Positions 36,989 through 46,260 of a stretch of 59,827 nt of DNA are shown here, piece after piece. Made by a program: the position numbers and the translations under genes. How positions within the stretch are numbered: the first letter of the stretch is position 1; each line of letters begins with the position of its first letter. The notes beneath the pieces were generated by a model. It made no database searches and had not been told where the DNA came from. It saw only the letters and a program-made list of their open reading frames with translations. Source of the DNA: Bacteroidales bacterium UBA5548 (GTDB lineage: Bacteria > Bacteroidota > Bacteroidia > Bacteroidales > UBA932); contig DINE01000005.1 in assembly GCA_002425935.1 (NCBI GenBank), positions 1 to 59,827 of the forward strand, in the 5' to 3' direction.

Positions 36989-39900
36989 ATGAAATTCCAT
37001 AATATCTTAACATACAAAAGGTTGCTTATAATACTTGTATTATTAGTTGCTGCCATATTGCCGGGATGTAAAAAGGAGCCAACCCTTGGCATTTCAGTTC
37101 AAAGCTCTGCATTTGACGACAGAGGGGGGCAAACCTCAATATCAATACAATCAAACACAGTTTGGACAGTTAAGGTATCTGAAACATGGTGTACTGTCTC
37201 TCCGCTTTCAGGTAAGGGTGACGCAATTTTAACAGTTACCACAGGAGCAAACAATACCTACTCTTCAAGATCGGCCACAATTACTGTAACTGCAGAGTCA
37301 CTTGTCTCATCTGTAACAATAAATCAAAGTCAGAAAGATGCAATAATTATCACTGCCAAAACAGTTAATGTTTCGAGTGGCGGTGAGACTATCGAAACAG
37401 AGCTCAAATCCAATATTCAGTATGATGTAATTTTGCCTTCTGATGCTCCGTGGATACTTCATTCTGGAACCAAAGCGTTAAGCTCGGCCGTTCATCTTAT
37501 AACTGTTGCACCAAACACAGGTTATGACGCAAGAAGTGCAAAGGTTATTTTTAAAGATAAAAAGAGCGCACTTGCAGATACATTAACTATAAATCAGTAT
37601 CAGAAAGATGCAATATTTGCTGTGCCTGAGGTTGTCAATCTGGAAGAGAGTGGTGGCACGTTTGATCTTCAGACAAACTCAAATATTCAGTTTGACATAA
37701 TAATTCCTCAAGCGGCAGTGTGGTTAAGCCATATAGAGAGCAAGGCGTTGGTTACAGGTTCACATACCTTTAGTGCCACTGTAAACACTCTGTACGAGCC
37801 AAGGAGCACTATTATAATATTCAGGCAAAAAGGGGGCACTATTGCTGATACTGTTACAGTTTTCCAAAAACCCAAGACATTTATTGAAATCGACAAGCAG
37901 AACCTATATGTTCAGAAGAGCGGAGGGGTTAAAATTATTAATGTAACATCAAATGCACAGTATCAAATAGTTGTTGAGGGTGGTGCCGGCTGGATTTCAC
38001 AAGCCACAGGTCAGACGGTTAATCTGCCATTTGCGGAGAGATCTTTCAGTTCGGCTGAGATGCCGGTAGGTGAGCACACATTCACAATATCTCAGAACAA
38101 TACGGGTGCTGAGAGAAGTGCCAGAGTTATTGTGAAGTATTCACAAACTGCCGATACAACAACCATCAGGCAATATATCTATCCGGGGTATCTGGTAAGA
38201 CCTGTGGCGGGAGAGTCTCTTAGTGAGATGATTCCGGCCGAAGAGAGGGCCTCTGTCAGAAACCTTAAGATTGAAGGCAACATGACTGCAGAAGATTTTG
38301 CAACATTCAGAAGTTATCTCAGAGGGGTTGATTCTTTAGATATAAGTGCTGTACAGCTTGCTTCAAACACATTGCCGCAAGGGGCTTTTTATGTAGCCGG
38401 CACCCCCGGATTAAGTCTCAAAAGCATTACTCTTCCTGCGAATCTGACAGCTATTTCAGATAATGCTCTTAGGGAGTGTAAAGAGCTAAATAATATAACG
38501 TTACCAAATTCACTCACAACAATAGGGCCATCTGCTTTTAAGGGTTGCACCTCACTATCGGCAATTACAATTCCTGCAAATGTAACATCAATAGGTGCTG
38601 AGGCATTTCTGGGATGCAGCTCTCTCAGTTATGTTAACTCAAAAATTGTAAATCCGACTCCTTTGACAAATGTCTTTACAGGTATATCTGCCGGGGCAAC
38701 CCTGGTTGTCCCTCAGGGAAGGGTAGCAGCCTATACCTCAGCAACGGGATGGGGATACGACGTATTTACAACAATCTATGAAGAGGGATCGGCCCCGGCT
38801 GACCTCCTTAATCTATCCACAACGGCACTTAATTCTACAGGAGCGGGAGAGAGTTTCAATCTGACTCTTGAGGCAAACAGTAACTGGAGTGTTGAGTCAA
38901 AACCATCCTGGATAATAGTGACCCCATCCAGCGGGACAGGCACAAGAGCAGTTAATATCTCCTTTGCTTCATACTCATCTCTTCCTGTAACAAGAAGCGG
39001 TTCTGTTACATTTAAACTTAACGGCAAAACACTTACTGCCACTCTTGGGGTAAGTCAGTATAACTTCCCATACAAGGATGGTGATTTTGTAAAGGTACAA
39101 AGTTCTACTTTGGGCAACGGAATTGACCTTGTATTCCTTGGTGATGGTTATACAATTGAGGATATAGGGCAGGGTAAGTTTACCACTGACCTTAACAATG
39201 CTGTAACCCACTTCTTTGCAATTGAGCCATACAGAACATACAGAAGTTACTTTGATATATATTATGTTTACGCATTTTCACAGGAGAGCGGTATTAGCGA
39301 CCACCTTACAACCAAAAACACAAAGTTCTCTACAAAATATAATAGTGCACCTCCATCTACCTCAATGTCAACAAACGATGCCCGTTGCTTTGAGTATGCA
39401 CTAAAAGCTCCGTTAAGCTCATCTCTTGCCGAGACTATGATAACCGTTATAGCAAACAGCACACGTTATGCCGGAACGGCTTTTCTCTATTCAGACGGGA
39501 AGGCAATTGCCATTGCTCCGGTCTCTGACAGAGCTTACCCGTATGACTTCAGGGGTGTGCTTCAGCATGAGGCGGGAGGACACGGATTTGGAAAGCTTGC
39601 CGACGAGTATGTGACAAATAATACAACAATCCCGCTCTCTAATCAGAACACTCTGCGCAGCTGGCAGAGTTGGGGCCACTTCAAGAATGTTGACCTCACA
39701 AACAATTTATCGACAATACTTTGGAAACATTTTATCGGAGACCCTCTTTACACATACGTAGGTGCACACGAAGGTGGCTACTACTACGCGTTTGGCGTCT
39801 GGAGGCCTGAGTCGGGCAGTCTTATGATTAACAATATCAATTACATAAATGCACCGGGAAGAGAGCTGATAGTGAGAAGAATTAAACAGCTTGCCGGAGA

Positions 39901-40027
39901 GCCGTTCTCGTTTACAGATTTCAGATCAAGAGATATAAGGGAGACAGGTTTCCTTACTAAGTCTGCAGGTTTACCGCTCGAAAAAGATATGATCCTGCCA
40001 CCACCTGTGCTGATTAAAGTTGACTGA
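36989..40027 (+). CDS. BACON / leucine-rich repeat / M64 peptidase lipoprotein
   Basis: A 1012-residue lipoprotein (signal peptide ending ILPGC, Cys 27). Four BACON-type beta domains follow (about residues 33-115, 120-205, 210-300, 305-395), each with the WL/WI...SG pattern. A BspA-like leucine-rich repeat block (about 420-565) has units such as ITLPNSLTTIGPSAFKGC. A fifth BACON domain (about 600-690) precedes a C-terminal M64 metallopeptidase (about 700-1000) with the zinc site HEAGGHGFGKLADEY near 860. M64 peptidases cleave immunoglobulin A or glycoproteins; BACON domains are thought to bind glycans or mucin. Probably cell-surface exposed. Substrate unknown. Confidence 0.88.
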   Translation: MKFHNILTYKRLLIILVLLVAAILPGCKKEPTLGISVQSSAFDDRGGQTSISIQSNTVWTVKVSETWCTVSPLSGKGDAILTVTTGANNTYSSRSATITVTAESLVSSVTINQSQKDAIIITAKTVNVSSGGETIETELKSNIQYDVILPSDAPWILHSGTKALSSAVHLITVAPNTGYDARSAKVIFKDKKSALADTLTINQYQKDAIFAVPEVVNLEESGGTFDLQTNSNIQFDIIIPQAAVWLSHIESKALVTGSHTFSATVNTLYEPRSTIIIFRQKGGTIADTVTVFQKPKTFIEIDKQNLYVQKSGGVKIINVTSNAQYQIVVEGGAGWISQATGQTVNLPFAERSFSSAEMPVGEHTFTISQNNTGAERSARVIVKYSQTADTTTIRQYIYPGYLVRPVAGESLSEMIPAEERASVRNLKIEGNMTAEDFATFRSYLRGVDSLDISAVQLASNTLPQGAFYVAGTPGLSLKSITLPANLTAISDNALRECKELNNITLPNSLTTIGPSAFKGCTSLSAITIPANVTSIGAEAFLGCSSLSYVNSKIVNPTPLTNVFTGISAGATLVVPQGRVAAYTSATGWGYDVFTTIYEEGSAPADLLNLSTTALNSTGAGESFNLTLEANSNWSVESKPSWIIVTPSSGTGTRAVNISFASYSSLPVTRSGSVTFKLNGKTLTATLGVSQYNFPYKDGDFVKVQSSTLGNGIDLVFLGDGYTIEDIGQGKFTTDLNNAVTHFFAIEPYRTYRSYFDIYYVYAFSQESGISDHLTTKNTKFSTKYNSAPPSTSMSTNDARCFEYALKAPLSSSLAETMITVIANSTRYAGTAFLYSDGKAIAIAPVSDRAYPYDFRGVLQHEAGGHGFGKLADEYVTNNTTIPLSNQNTLRSWQSWGHFKNVDLTNNLSTILWKHFIGDPLYTYVGAHEGGYYYAFGVWRPESGSLMINNINYINAPGRELIVRRIKQLAGEPFSFTDFRSRDIRETGFLTKSAGLPLEKDMILPPPVLIKVD

Positions 40028-40047
40028 CCGCCTCTTTTAACTGCCGA

Positions 40048-41103
40048 TTAAACGGTTTTCAACAGATTTTTGATAGCATCGGTCTCCAGTTGGCCTACAT
40101 TGCATGAGTTCAACTCTTTTATTTGCAGATAGTCAGATACTGCGATTGCTGAACCTGAAGCAGTGGGTGTGTTAGCTGAACCTGTGGTATTAGGTGTATT
40201 TAAACTAGTTACGGCCGGAATCCGAAGATATAGTGATGTGCCAATTTGCTCAGCTTTAAGCATCTCCTGCTCACTTGCCATAATCTCGAACATCCTCTCC
40301 CCGGGTCTTGCTCCTGTGATAATTATCTCAGATGAGCTGCCGTACATCTCTATGACAGCTTTTGCAAGATTTCCGATTGAAAGGGCTGGGGAGTTGCGGA
40401 TAATAATGTCACCGTTATTGCCGTTTTCAAGTGCAAAAAGCGCATACTCTGCCGCCTGACTCAGAGTCATCATAAAACGAGTCATTTGCGGATTTGTCAC
40501 TGTTAAATTTTTGCCCTCTTTTACCTGTTTAATAAAGAGTGGCACTACCGTTCCTGCTGAACCCATGAGATTGCCAAACCTTATGACAATAAGTGATGTG
40601 ATGGGATTATGAGATTCAAGACTCCTTGAGAGAGCAAGCCTCTCCATCATAGCCTTGGTAATCCCCATCGTACCTGCAGGGGCAACAGCTTTATCTGTAC
40701 TTACTATTACAACTCTCTTTACTTTGTGCAGAAAAGCACTCTCAATCACATTGTTTGTCCCGTAAACATTCACCTGCAATGCTTCAAGCGGGTGTTTTTC
40801 GCAGTAAGTTACATCTTTAAGGGCTGCAGCATGAAAGATATAGTCACATCCGGCAACAGCTCTCTCTACCAGAGATCTGTCGGTTATATCACCGCAAAAA
40901 AGTTTTATCTGGGGTATCTGGAATCCACTTTCTCCTTTTAATTCAAGCTCCTCTTTAAATCTCTCTTGCTTTACCTTCTCCCTGGAGAGAACTCTTATCT
41001 CACCAATTTTAAGGTTGGTGTTTAAACTGATAAGGAGTTTTATTAGCTCGCTTCCAAATGAACCGGTTCCCCCGGTAATGAGTATTTTTGAGTTTTGCAA
41101 CAT
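40048..41103 (-). CDS. CapD/FnlA-like nucleotide-sugar dehydratase or epimerase
   Basis: A 351-residue extended SDR of the polysaccharide biosynthesis type. The NAD motif ITGGTGSFGSELIKLL (residues 9-24), HAAALKDVTYCEKHPLEA and STDKAVAPAGTMGITKAMMERL are typical of UDP-N-acetylglucosamine 4,6-dehydratases and related epimerases, where Met replaces the usual catalytic Tyr. Near the C-terminus (about residues 302-320) is a Thr/Asn/Ser/Ala-rich insert encoded by two 27-bp repeat units. It is last of the minus-strand run manC, MFS transporter, this gene. The product sugar cannot be fixed from sequence. Confidence 0.83.
   Translation of the reverse strand: MLQNSKILITGGTGSFGSELIKLLISLNTNLKIGEIRVLSREKVKQERFKEELELKGESGFQIPQIKLFCGDITDRSLVERAVAGCDYIFHAAALKDVTYCEKHPLEALQVNVYGTNNVIESAFLHKVKRVVIVSTDKAVAPAGTMGITKAMMERLALSRSLESHNPITSLIVIRFGNLMGSAGTVVPLFIKQVKEGKNLTVTNPQMTRFMMTLSQAAEYALFALENGNNGDIIIRNSPALSIGNLAKAVIEMYGSSSEIIITGARPGERMFEIMASEQEMLKAEQIGTSLYLRIPAVTSLNTPNTTGSANTPTASGSAIAVSDYLQIKELNSCNVGQLETDAIKNLLKTV
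40148..40201. repeat. Two 27-bp tandem repeat units inside the SDR gene
   Basis: GCTGAACCT starts at 40148 and again at 40175, giving two diverged 27-bp units. They encode, on the minus strand, a Thr/Asn/Ser-rich stretch of the protein's C-terminal part and keep the frame open. Confidence 0.55.
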
Positions 41104-41107
41104 AACT

Positions 41108-42340
41108 CTATGTGTTGGATTTTACTGCTGGTTTGTTCAGGTGCATTAGAGAAGGGACAAAGAATGATACAATGCCGATAGCTGTAATTACTGCGCCTGA
41201 TATTATGAATGCATTTGTAATTCCGATATGGTCTGCAATATAACCCGTAAGCAGCAGCCCAACCATTGCCGGCAGCATAGTAAAAGTGTCAAAAATTGAA
41301 AATGCTCTTCCCATAACTGCCGGGTCCAGAGAGGTCTGCATCACAACTGTGAATGAGCCGTGGAAAATCGCTGCCGCAATCCCGCCTATTGTTGTGAAGA
41401 TGGCAAAAAAGAGAAAGCCCTGTGCAGAGAGAAAACCTGAGAAAAAGAATGTAAGCCCCAGTATTATATACATTATGTTAATCAGTACAATCTTATTGAA
41501 ATTAAATTTAGGTAGGCTCATAATTCCTCCTCCTGCCAGCATTCCCACTCCCCACACAATCTCAATAAGGCTCATCTGGTATGTTGTTCCGTTAAAGTGA
41601 TCGAGAGTCATTAGCGGGAATATAGTTGCAACTGGCACTATGAAGAATGTTGCAAGCACAATAAAGATGAAGAGCCACTTTAACCCAGGCATATGCAGCA
41701 GTGCATTGAACCCCTCTTTTAGCTCACGGACCATTGCACCGGAATCTTCACTACCCTCCCTCTTCTCGGGATTTGGGATTTTAACCATTAGAAGTGAGAC
41801 GGTTGCTAATATGGCACCCAGCACATCGAACATCAAAGCATGAGTCATTGAGAGGCTATTTACAAAGAGCGCTGCTATAGCGGGACCCGCAATTGTACTA
41901 AGGGAGAAGATTGACTGATTTACTCCGGCCACACGCATCAGCTGAGATTCAGGGGCGATAAGCGGAGTCGAGGCCTGCATCGCCGGAACGTGAAAAGCGC
42001 TGCCCACAGAGCGTAACGCAAGCAAAAGATAGATATAACCGATACTGGTCTCCCCAACCCAAAACAGAAGAGCCATTACTGCTGAACACAAAGCGATAAA
42101 GAGGTCGGCAACAATCATGGTCTTTCTTCTGTCCCATCTGTCAACCAGAACGCCTGTGAAGAGACCAAGAACAAGCTGGGGTAGGAGTGTAGCGATAGTA
42201 GAGACAGCCAGAACTTCGGCCGATCCGGTTTTTATACTCAGCCAGAAGATTACGGCGTAACCCACAACGGTACTGCTCAGGGTAGAGAATAGCTGCCCTG
42301 CCCAGATTATCGCAAATGTCTTTTTCCAGTTTGTTGTCAA
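41108..42340 (-). CDS. MFS transporter
   Basis: A 410-residue major facilitator with about twelve membrane segments. The loop 2-3 signature is GVLVDRWDRRKTMI (near residues 62-75), and the general form is that of the MFS_3/EntS-like drug or siderophore exporter group. It lies 7 bp after manC and 4 bp before the SDR gene, so it is in the same transcript, but this group does not usually carry polysaccharide. Cargo unknown. Confidence 0.88.
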   Translation of the reverse strand: MTTNWKKTFAIIWAGQLFSTLSSTVVGYAVIFWLSIKTGSAEVLAVSTIATLLPQLVLGLFTGVLVDRWDRRKTMIVADLFIALCSAVMALLFWVGETSIGYIYLLLALRSVGSAFHVPAMQASTPLIAPESQLMRVAGVNQSIFSLSTIAGPAIAALFVNSLSMTHALMFDVLGAILATVSLLMVKIPNPEKREGSEDSGAMVRELKEGFNALLHMPGLKWLFIFIVLATFFIVPVATIFPLMTLDHFNGTTYQMSLIEIVWGVGMLAGGGIMSLPKFNFNKIVLINIMYIILGLTFFFSGFLSAQGFLFFAIFTTIGGIAAAIFHGSFTVVMQTSLDPAVMGRAFSIFDTFTMLPAMVGLLLTGYIADHIGITNAFIISGAVITAIGIVSFFVPSLMHLNKPAVKSNT

Positions 42341-42347
42341 GATGAGG

Positions 42348-43418
42348 CTATTTATTTAAGAGTTTTTTAATGTTCTGAGCCTCTTTTTTGCTGCAAATAA
42401 GAATATTATCGGGGGTGTCCACGACTATTGAATTTTCTACTCCAAGCAGTGATATCTTTTTGCCTGTTGTGCTGAAAATTATATTTCCAGAAGAGTCAAT
42501 CTCGGTAACGGTTACGCCGTTAACAAGACTTGAGTTTTCGTTAAGCGGGAAAAACTCTGTTAAAGCTGTATAGCTCCCAATATCACTCCACCCGAAATCA
42601 GATGGGACAACTTTAATGTCCGGGAATTTCTCCATAATGCCGTAATCAATTGAAATTTTTGTAAAACGGCTGAATATGGCGCTCAACTCACTAATACCTT
42701 TTGCATTTGTAATATCTTCAATACCTTCAATCTCTTTGAACAGAGCGTAATGGGCGGGCATCAAATTTTTAAACGCCTCCATAATCACAGATATTTTAAA
42801 AATAAACATTCCGCTGTTCCAGAGATAGTCACCGGAATTAAGATACTCAACAGCCTTTTCGAGCGAAGGTTTTTCACAAAACCTCAATACCTTAAGCGGT
42901 TGAGCAGATTCAACTTCCCACTTATTATATTTATTCTCAATCTGAAGATAACCGTATCCGGTTTCCGGAGTAGCCGGCTTAATGCCAAGAGTTACAATGC
43001 TGTTCTCATTTTGAGCACACTCGATTGCTGTTTTAACATTATCTCTGAACAGCTCCTCATTTTTAATAATGTGGTCAGAAGCAAGTACTATCATAGTTGA
43101 ACCCGGGAACCTCTTCTCTGTGATAACGGCCCCAAATCCGATTGCCGCCGCAGTGTCTTTAAAGGCAGGCTCTATAAGGATGTTGCCATCGGGTAATTCC
43201 GGAAGTTCCTCCTTGACCGCCTCTGCCTGAACCGCATTTGTGCCGATAAAAATTCTGTCGGCACTTGTAAGAGGCAAAATTCTGTCGACAGTCATTCTAA
43301 TGAGCGATCTCTCGCTATCAATAAGTTTAAGCAGCTGCTTTGGCCTTTCGCGGGTAGAGAGCGGCCAGAACCTCTCTCCGGAACCTCCTGCCATTATGAG
43401 AACTACAAGATTTTTCAT
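42348..43418 (-). CDS. manC: Mannose-1-phosphate guanylyltransferase
   Basis: A 356-residue nucleotidyltransferase that forms GDP-mannose from GTP and mannose-1-phosphate. It carries MAGGSGERFWPLSTRERPKQ (residues 9-28), VLASDHIIKNEELF, the substrate block ETGYGYLQIE, FCEKPSLEKA and DYGIMEKFPDIKVVPSDFGWSD-type sequence. The C-terminal isomerase domain of bifunctional enzymes is absent, which is normal for the short form. First gene of a three-gene minus-strand run; its promoter lies in the 43419-43791 spacer shared with the AraC gene. Confidence 0.94.
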   Translation of the reverse strand: MKNLVVLIMAGGSGERFWPLSTRERPKQLLKLIDSERSLIRMTVDRILPLTSADRIFIGTNAVQAEAVKEELPELPDGNILIEPAFKDTAAAIGFGAVITEKRFPGSTMIVLASDHIIKNEELFRDNVKTAIECAQNENSIVTLGIKPATPETGYGYLQIENKYNKWEVESAQPLKVLRFCEKPSLEKAVEYLNSGDYLWNSGMFIFKISVIMEAFKNLMPAHYALFKEIEGIEDITNAKGISELSAIFSRFTKISIDYGIMEKFPDIKVVPSDFGWSDIGSYTALTEFFPLNENSSLVNGVTVTEIDSSGNIIFSTTGKKISLLGVENSIVVDTPDNILICSKKEAQNIKKLLNK

Positions 43419-43575
43419 ATTTATTTATAATTTTTCACCTATTTCTGATATGCCAAAATGCTTTGGATTAATTATATACTCTAATTATTGTAATAAAAAT
43501 CCAACTCTATTTATATCCCTGACTGCTTATAAATGCCATTTATTAATAAGGCATAAAGTTATTCAATATATAGGC

Positions 43576-43609
43576 AGTTAACAAACTATTTAAAAGTTAA
43601 CAAACTATT
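43576..43609. promoter_or_regulatory. Direct repeat AGTTAACAAACTATT in divergent spacer
   Basis: The 15-mer AGTTAACAAACTATT occurs at 43576-43590 and 43595-43609, 19 bp start to start, close to two helical turns. It lies in the 373-bp AT-rich spacer between the divergent manC and AraC-type genes. Tandem direct repeats at this spacing are typical AraC-family sites, so autoregulation or control of manC is plausible. Otherwise the spacer holds only AT-rich sequence without a gene. Confidence 0.5.
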
Positions 43610-43791
43610 ATAAAAAAGGTTTTTTTATTGTTCACCTTTACTTTTTCAAAACTATTATACAGGAGAATTAAGTGCCCCGAATGCCGTTTTGAAAAATTTA
43701 CGATTTGACAGAAAGTGGCAAGTAAAAATTTTCATTCTTAGATTAATAATTATTACATTTAATATGGGATATTTTTCAAAAATAGGATCTT

Positions 43792-44631
43792 ATGGATACA
43801 ATAACCTGCGCCGATCCAAAGCTATTTCCTGAACAAAAGGGATTTTGTTTCGGGTCATTCGCTAAAGGTTCATCAATGAAAATCGGGTGTAAATCCGGTG
43901 ATATGATAGTCTTTGTGTTGTCGGGCAGGGTAAGAATTATGGCAGAAATTTACAAGGAGTATTACTACAGCGAGAATACCTTCTTTATTCTTAAAGAGTC
44001 TGATTACAAGCTTGAAGCAATTACCGATGTTAAGGTTATTAGGGTTTGTCTGAATGATGAATGGCAGAATTTTTACACTTACATTAAAAAATACAAAGGG
44101 AAACGAGATGTGAAATTCCTGTTTCAGATGCCATCTCTTACTACACACCCTCATATCGAATCCTTTTTGTTTGATCTTAAGAGCAAGCTTTCTCACAATA
44201 AAGATCTCTCTCAGCAGTATCATGATAAACTTCAGTCAGAGCTAATTACTCTATTGAAAAAGAGTTATGGTAAAAACATTCTGTATCGTTTTCTTGCAGC
44301 ACTTGATAAAGAGGTTGTCTATTTTCATAAATACATGATACGCCGGCGCAGGAGCAGGTCTCTTGAAGAGATTATTAAGGATTCAGGGCTGCCTGTGAGT
44401 ACTTTTAACCGAAAATTCCAGGAAATATTTGGTGTCTCTCCATACCAGTGGATAATTGCAAAACGTGCAGAGGATATACATCGCAAATTGACTCAAACAG
44501 ATAAGTCGGTTGCTGAGATTATGCGAAAGTTTCACTTTAAAGACTATGCACACTTCAACCGCTTCTGCAGATTCTATCTGGGTGCAAACCCCACAGACAT
44601 CCGCAAGGGAACTTCAAAAGCGTGGGTATAA
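43792..44631 (+). CDS. AraC-family transcriptional regulator
   Basis: A 279-residue regulator. The N-terminal half (about residues 10-95) looks like a small cupin-type sensor (SGDMIVFVLSGRVRIM, FFILKESDYKLEAI). The C-terminal 100 residues contain two helix-turn-helix units: SLEEIIKDSGLPVSTFNRKF with FGVSPYQWIIAKRAE, then SVAEIMRKFHFKDYAHFNRF with LGANPTDIRKG. The ligand is unknown. It is divergent from manC and has a candidate direct-repeat operator upstream. It is convergent with ugd, 5 bp away. Confidence 0.9.
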   Translation: MDTITCADPKLFPEQKGFCFGSFAKGSSMKIGCKSGDMIVFVLSGRVRIMAEIYKEYYYSENTFFILKESDYKLEAITDVKVIRVCLNDEWQNFYTYIKKYKGKRDVKFLFQMPSLTTHPHIESFLFDLKSKLSHNKDLSQQYHDKLQSELITLLKKSYGKNILYRFLAALDKEVVYFHKYMIRRRRSRSLEEIIKDSGLPVSTFNRKFQEIFGVSPYQWIIAKRAEDIHRKLTQTDKSVAEIMRKFHFKDYAHFNRFCRFYLGANPTDIRKGTSKAWV

Positions 44632-44636
44632 AAAGT

Positions 44637-46208
44637 TTATGAACGGCCGATAGCGTATGTCTTGAAACCCAGTTTTCTAAGTTCTGAATGGTTCAGCAGA
44701 TTTCTTCCGTCAAACAGAAATGCGGGCTTCTTCATCTTATCATAAATTTCCTGCCAGTTGTAACCTTTAAACTCATCCCACTCTGTTATAACAGCCACTG
44801 CGTGAGCACTCTCCATTGCCGAATAGGGGTTGTTGTGAACATACACAGTACCGATACCAGGGCAGTTGCACTTGAAAATACCTGAGATAAAATCGCCTTC
44901 GCATTTAGCAGAATTAATTTGAGTTTTATCAGACGGGTTTACATTTTTATCAGCGGGGATTACATTTTTATCAGCCAGGATTACTTTTCCGTCAGCCTGA
45001 TTGATATTGACAATGTCGCTTTTTCCGCAAACGAAGGCTCCTCCGGAAACGCTCTTAAGGTCACTGAATATCTGTTCAGGCTTAACCTTTGGATCATAAA
45101 TATGAACCTCGGCCTGATCCTGTAGCAACTCCCACGCCACATAAATTGCAGCACTTTCGCGGGTATCGTTTGTCTCCTTTTTGAAAGCCCACCCAAGAAA
45201 TGCTATCTTCTTGTCTGATACTGTATTGAATAGTGTAGAGATTATGTTTTGAGCAAAACGGGTCTTCTGGTAATCGTTAATTTTAAGAACCTGCTCCCAA
45301 TAGTCGGCAACCTCTTTCAGCCCAAGTGTTCTGCTGATGTACACCAGATTAAGTATATCTTTCTGGAAGCATGATCCTCCAAAACCTACCGATGCTTTGA
45401 GAAACTTAGAGCCAATCCGGCTGTCCATTCCGATTGCACGGGAGACCTCTTCAACGTCGGCACCTGTCTTTTCGCAAAGAGCAGAAATCGCATTGATTGA
45501 CGAAATTCTCTGAGCAAGAAATGCATTTGCGGTTAACTTAGAGAGTTCACTACTCCAGACATTTGTGCGAAGAATTCTCTCCTGAGGAATCCACCTTGCA
45601 TATATAGATGCAAGTGACTCAATTGCTGCTTCACCCTCTTCACTCTCATCGCCACCTATCAAAACTCTGTCAGGATTTAGCAAATCTTTTACGGCAGTTC
45701 CCTCTGCAAGAAATTCAGGGTTTGAAAGTATGCTGAATTTTACTTTGCTTCCGGTGTTGTCGAGGATGTTTTTCAGGGTTTGAGCGGTGCGGACCGGTAT
45801 GGTTGATTTCTCTACTACTATTTTGTCATCTGTCGATACTGCGGCTATTTGTCTGGCACATAGTTCAATATATTTCAGGTCTGCTGCCATACCCTTACCC
45901 TGGCCGTATGTTTTTGTGGGGGTGTTTACCGAAATAAATATCATCTGGGCCTCTTTAATTGCCGATTCAATATCGTTCGAAAAGAAGAGGTTTTTACCCC
46001 GTACCTCTGCGACTATCTCTTTAAGACCAACTTCATAAACGGGCAGGTTGTCAAGATCATCGCCATTCCAACGGGCAATTTTCTCGCTGTTTACATCTAC
46101 AATTGTTACCTTGATGTCAGGGCATTTCTGAGCAATAACAGTCATGGTGGGCCCGCCTACATATCCGGCACCAATGCAGCAAATGTTTTTAATAGTGGTT
46201 GAGGTCAT
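44637..46208 (-). CDS. ugd: UDP-glucose 6-dehydrogenase (animal-like type)
   Basis: A 523-residue NAD-dependent enzyme that makes UDP-glucuronate. From memory it resembles animal UGDH more than the short bacterial form: CIGAGYVGGPTMTVIAQKCP at the start, FISVNTPTKTYGQGKGMAADLKYIE, SNPEFLAEGTAVKDL, NAFLAQRISSINAISALCE and the catalytic cysteine in FGGSCFQKD. Residues about 400-430 are a repeat-encoded insert (ADKNVIPADKNVNPSDK) in a variable loop of the C-terminal NAD domain, before the conserved AHAVAVITEWDEF. The active-site motifs are intact, so the enzyme should work. It supplies uronic sugar for surface glycans. Confidence 0.94.
   Translation of the reverse strand: MTSTTIKNICCIGAGYVGGPTMTVIAQKCPDIKVTIVDVNSEKIARWNGDDLDNLPVYEVGLKEIVAEVRGKNLFFSNDIESAIKEAQMIFISVNTPTKTYGQGKGMAADLKYIELCARQIAAVSTDDKIVVEKSTIPVRTAQTLKNILDNTGSKVKFSILSNPEFLAEGTAVKDLLNPDRVLIGGDESEEGEAAIESLASIYARWIPQERILRTNVWSSELSKLTANAFLAQRISSINAISALCEKTGADVEEVSRAIGMDSRIGSKFLKASVGFGGSCFQKDILNLVYISRTLGLKEVADYWEQVLKINDYQKTRFAQNIISTLFNTVSDKKIAFLGWAFKKETNDTRESAAIYVAWELLQDQAEVHIYDPKVKPEQIFSDLKSVSGGAFVCGKSDIVNINQADGKVILADKNVIPADKNVNPSDKTQINSAKCEGDFISGIFKCNCPGIGTVYVHNNPYSAMESAHAVAVITEWDEFKGYNWQEIYDKMKKPAFLFDGRNLLNHSELRKLGFKTYAIGRS
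44920..45003. repeat. 21-bp tandem repeats inside ugd
   Basis: Units begin at 44941 (ACATTTTTATCAGCGGGGAT plus T), 44962 and 44983, with a diverged one at about 44920. Each encodes seven residues of the pattern ADKNVxP on the minus strand. The period being a multiple of three keeps the frame. Confidence 0.7.
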
Positions 46209-46260
46209 TTTGCTTCTTATTTACAGCGTGAATTTACGAAAAAACTTTCGGAAGTGAATT

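Noticed and set aside
36706..36992. Two short plus-strand frames after the creatininase-family gene
   Set aside because: They run across the terminator hairpin and have no recognisable content.
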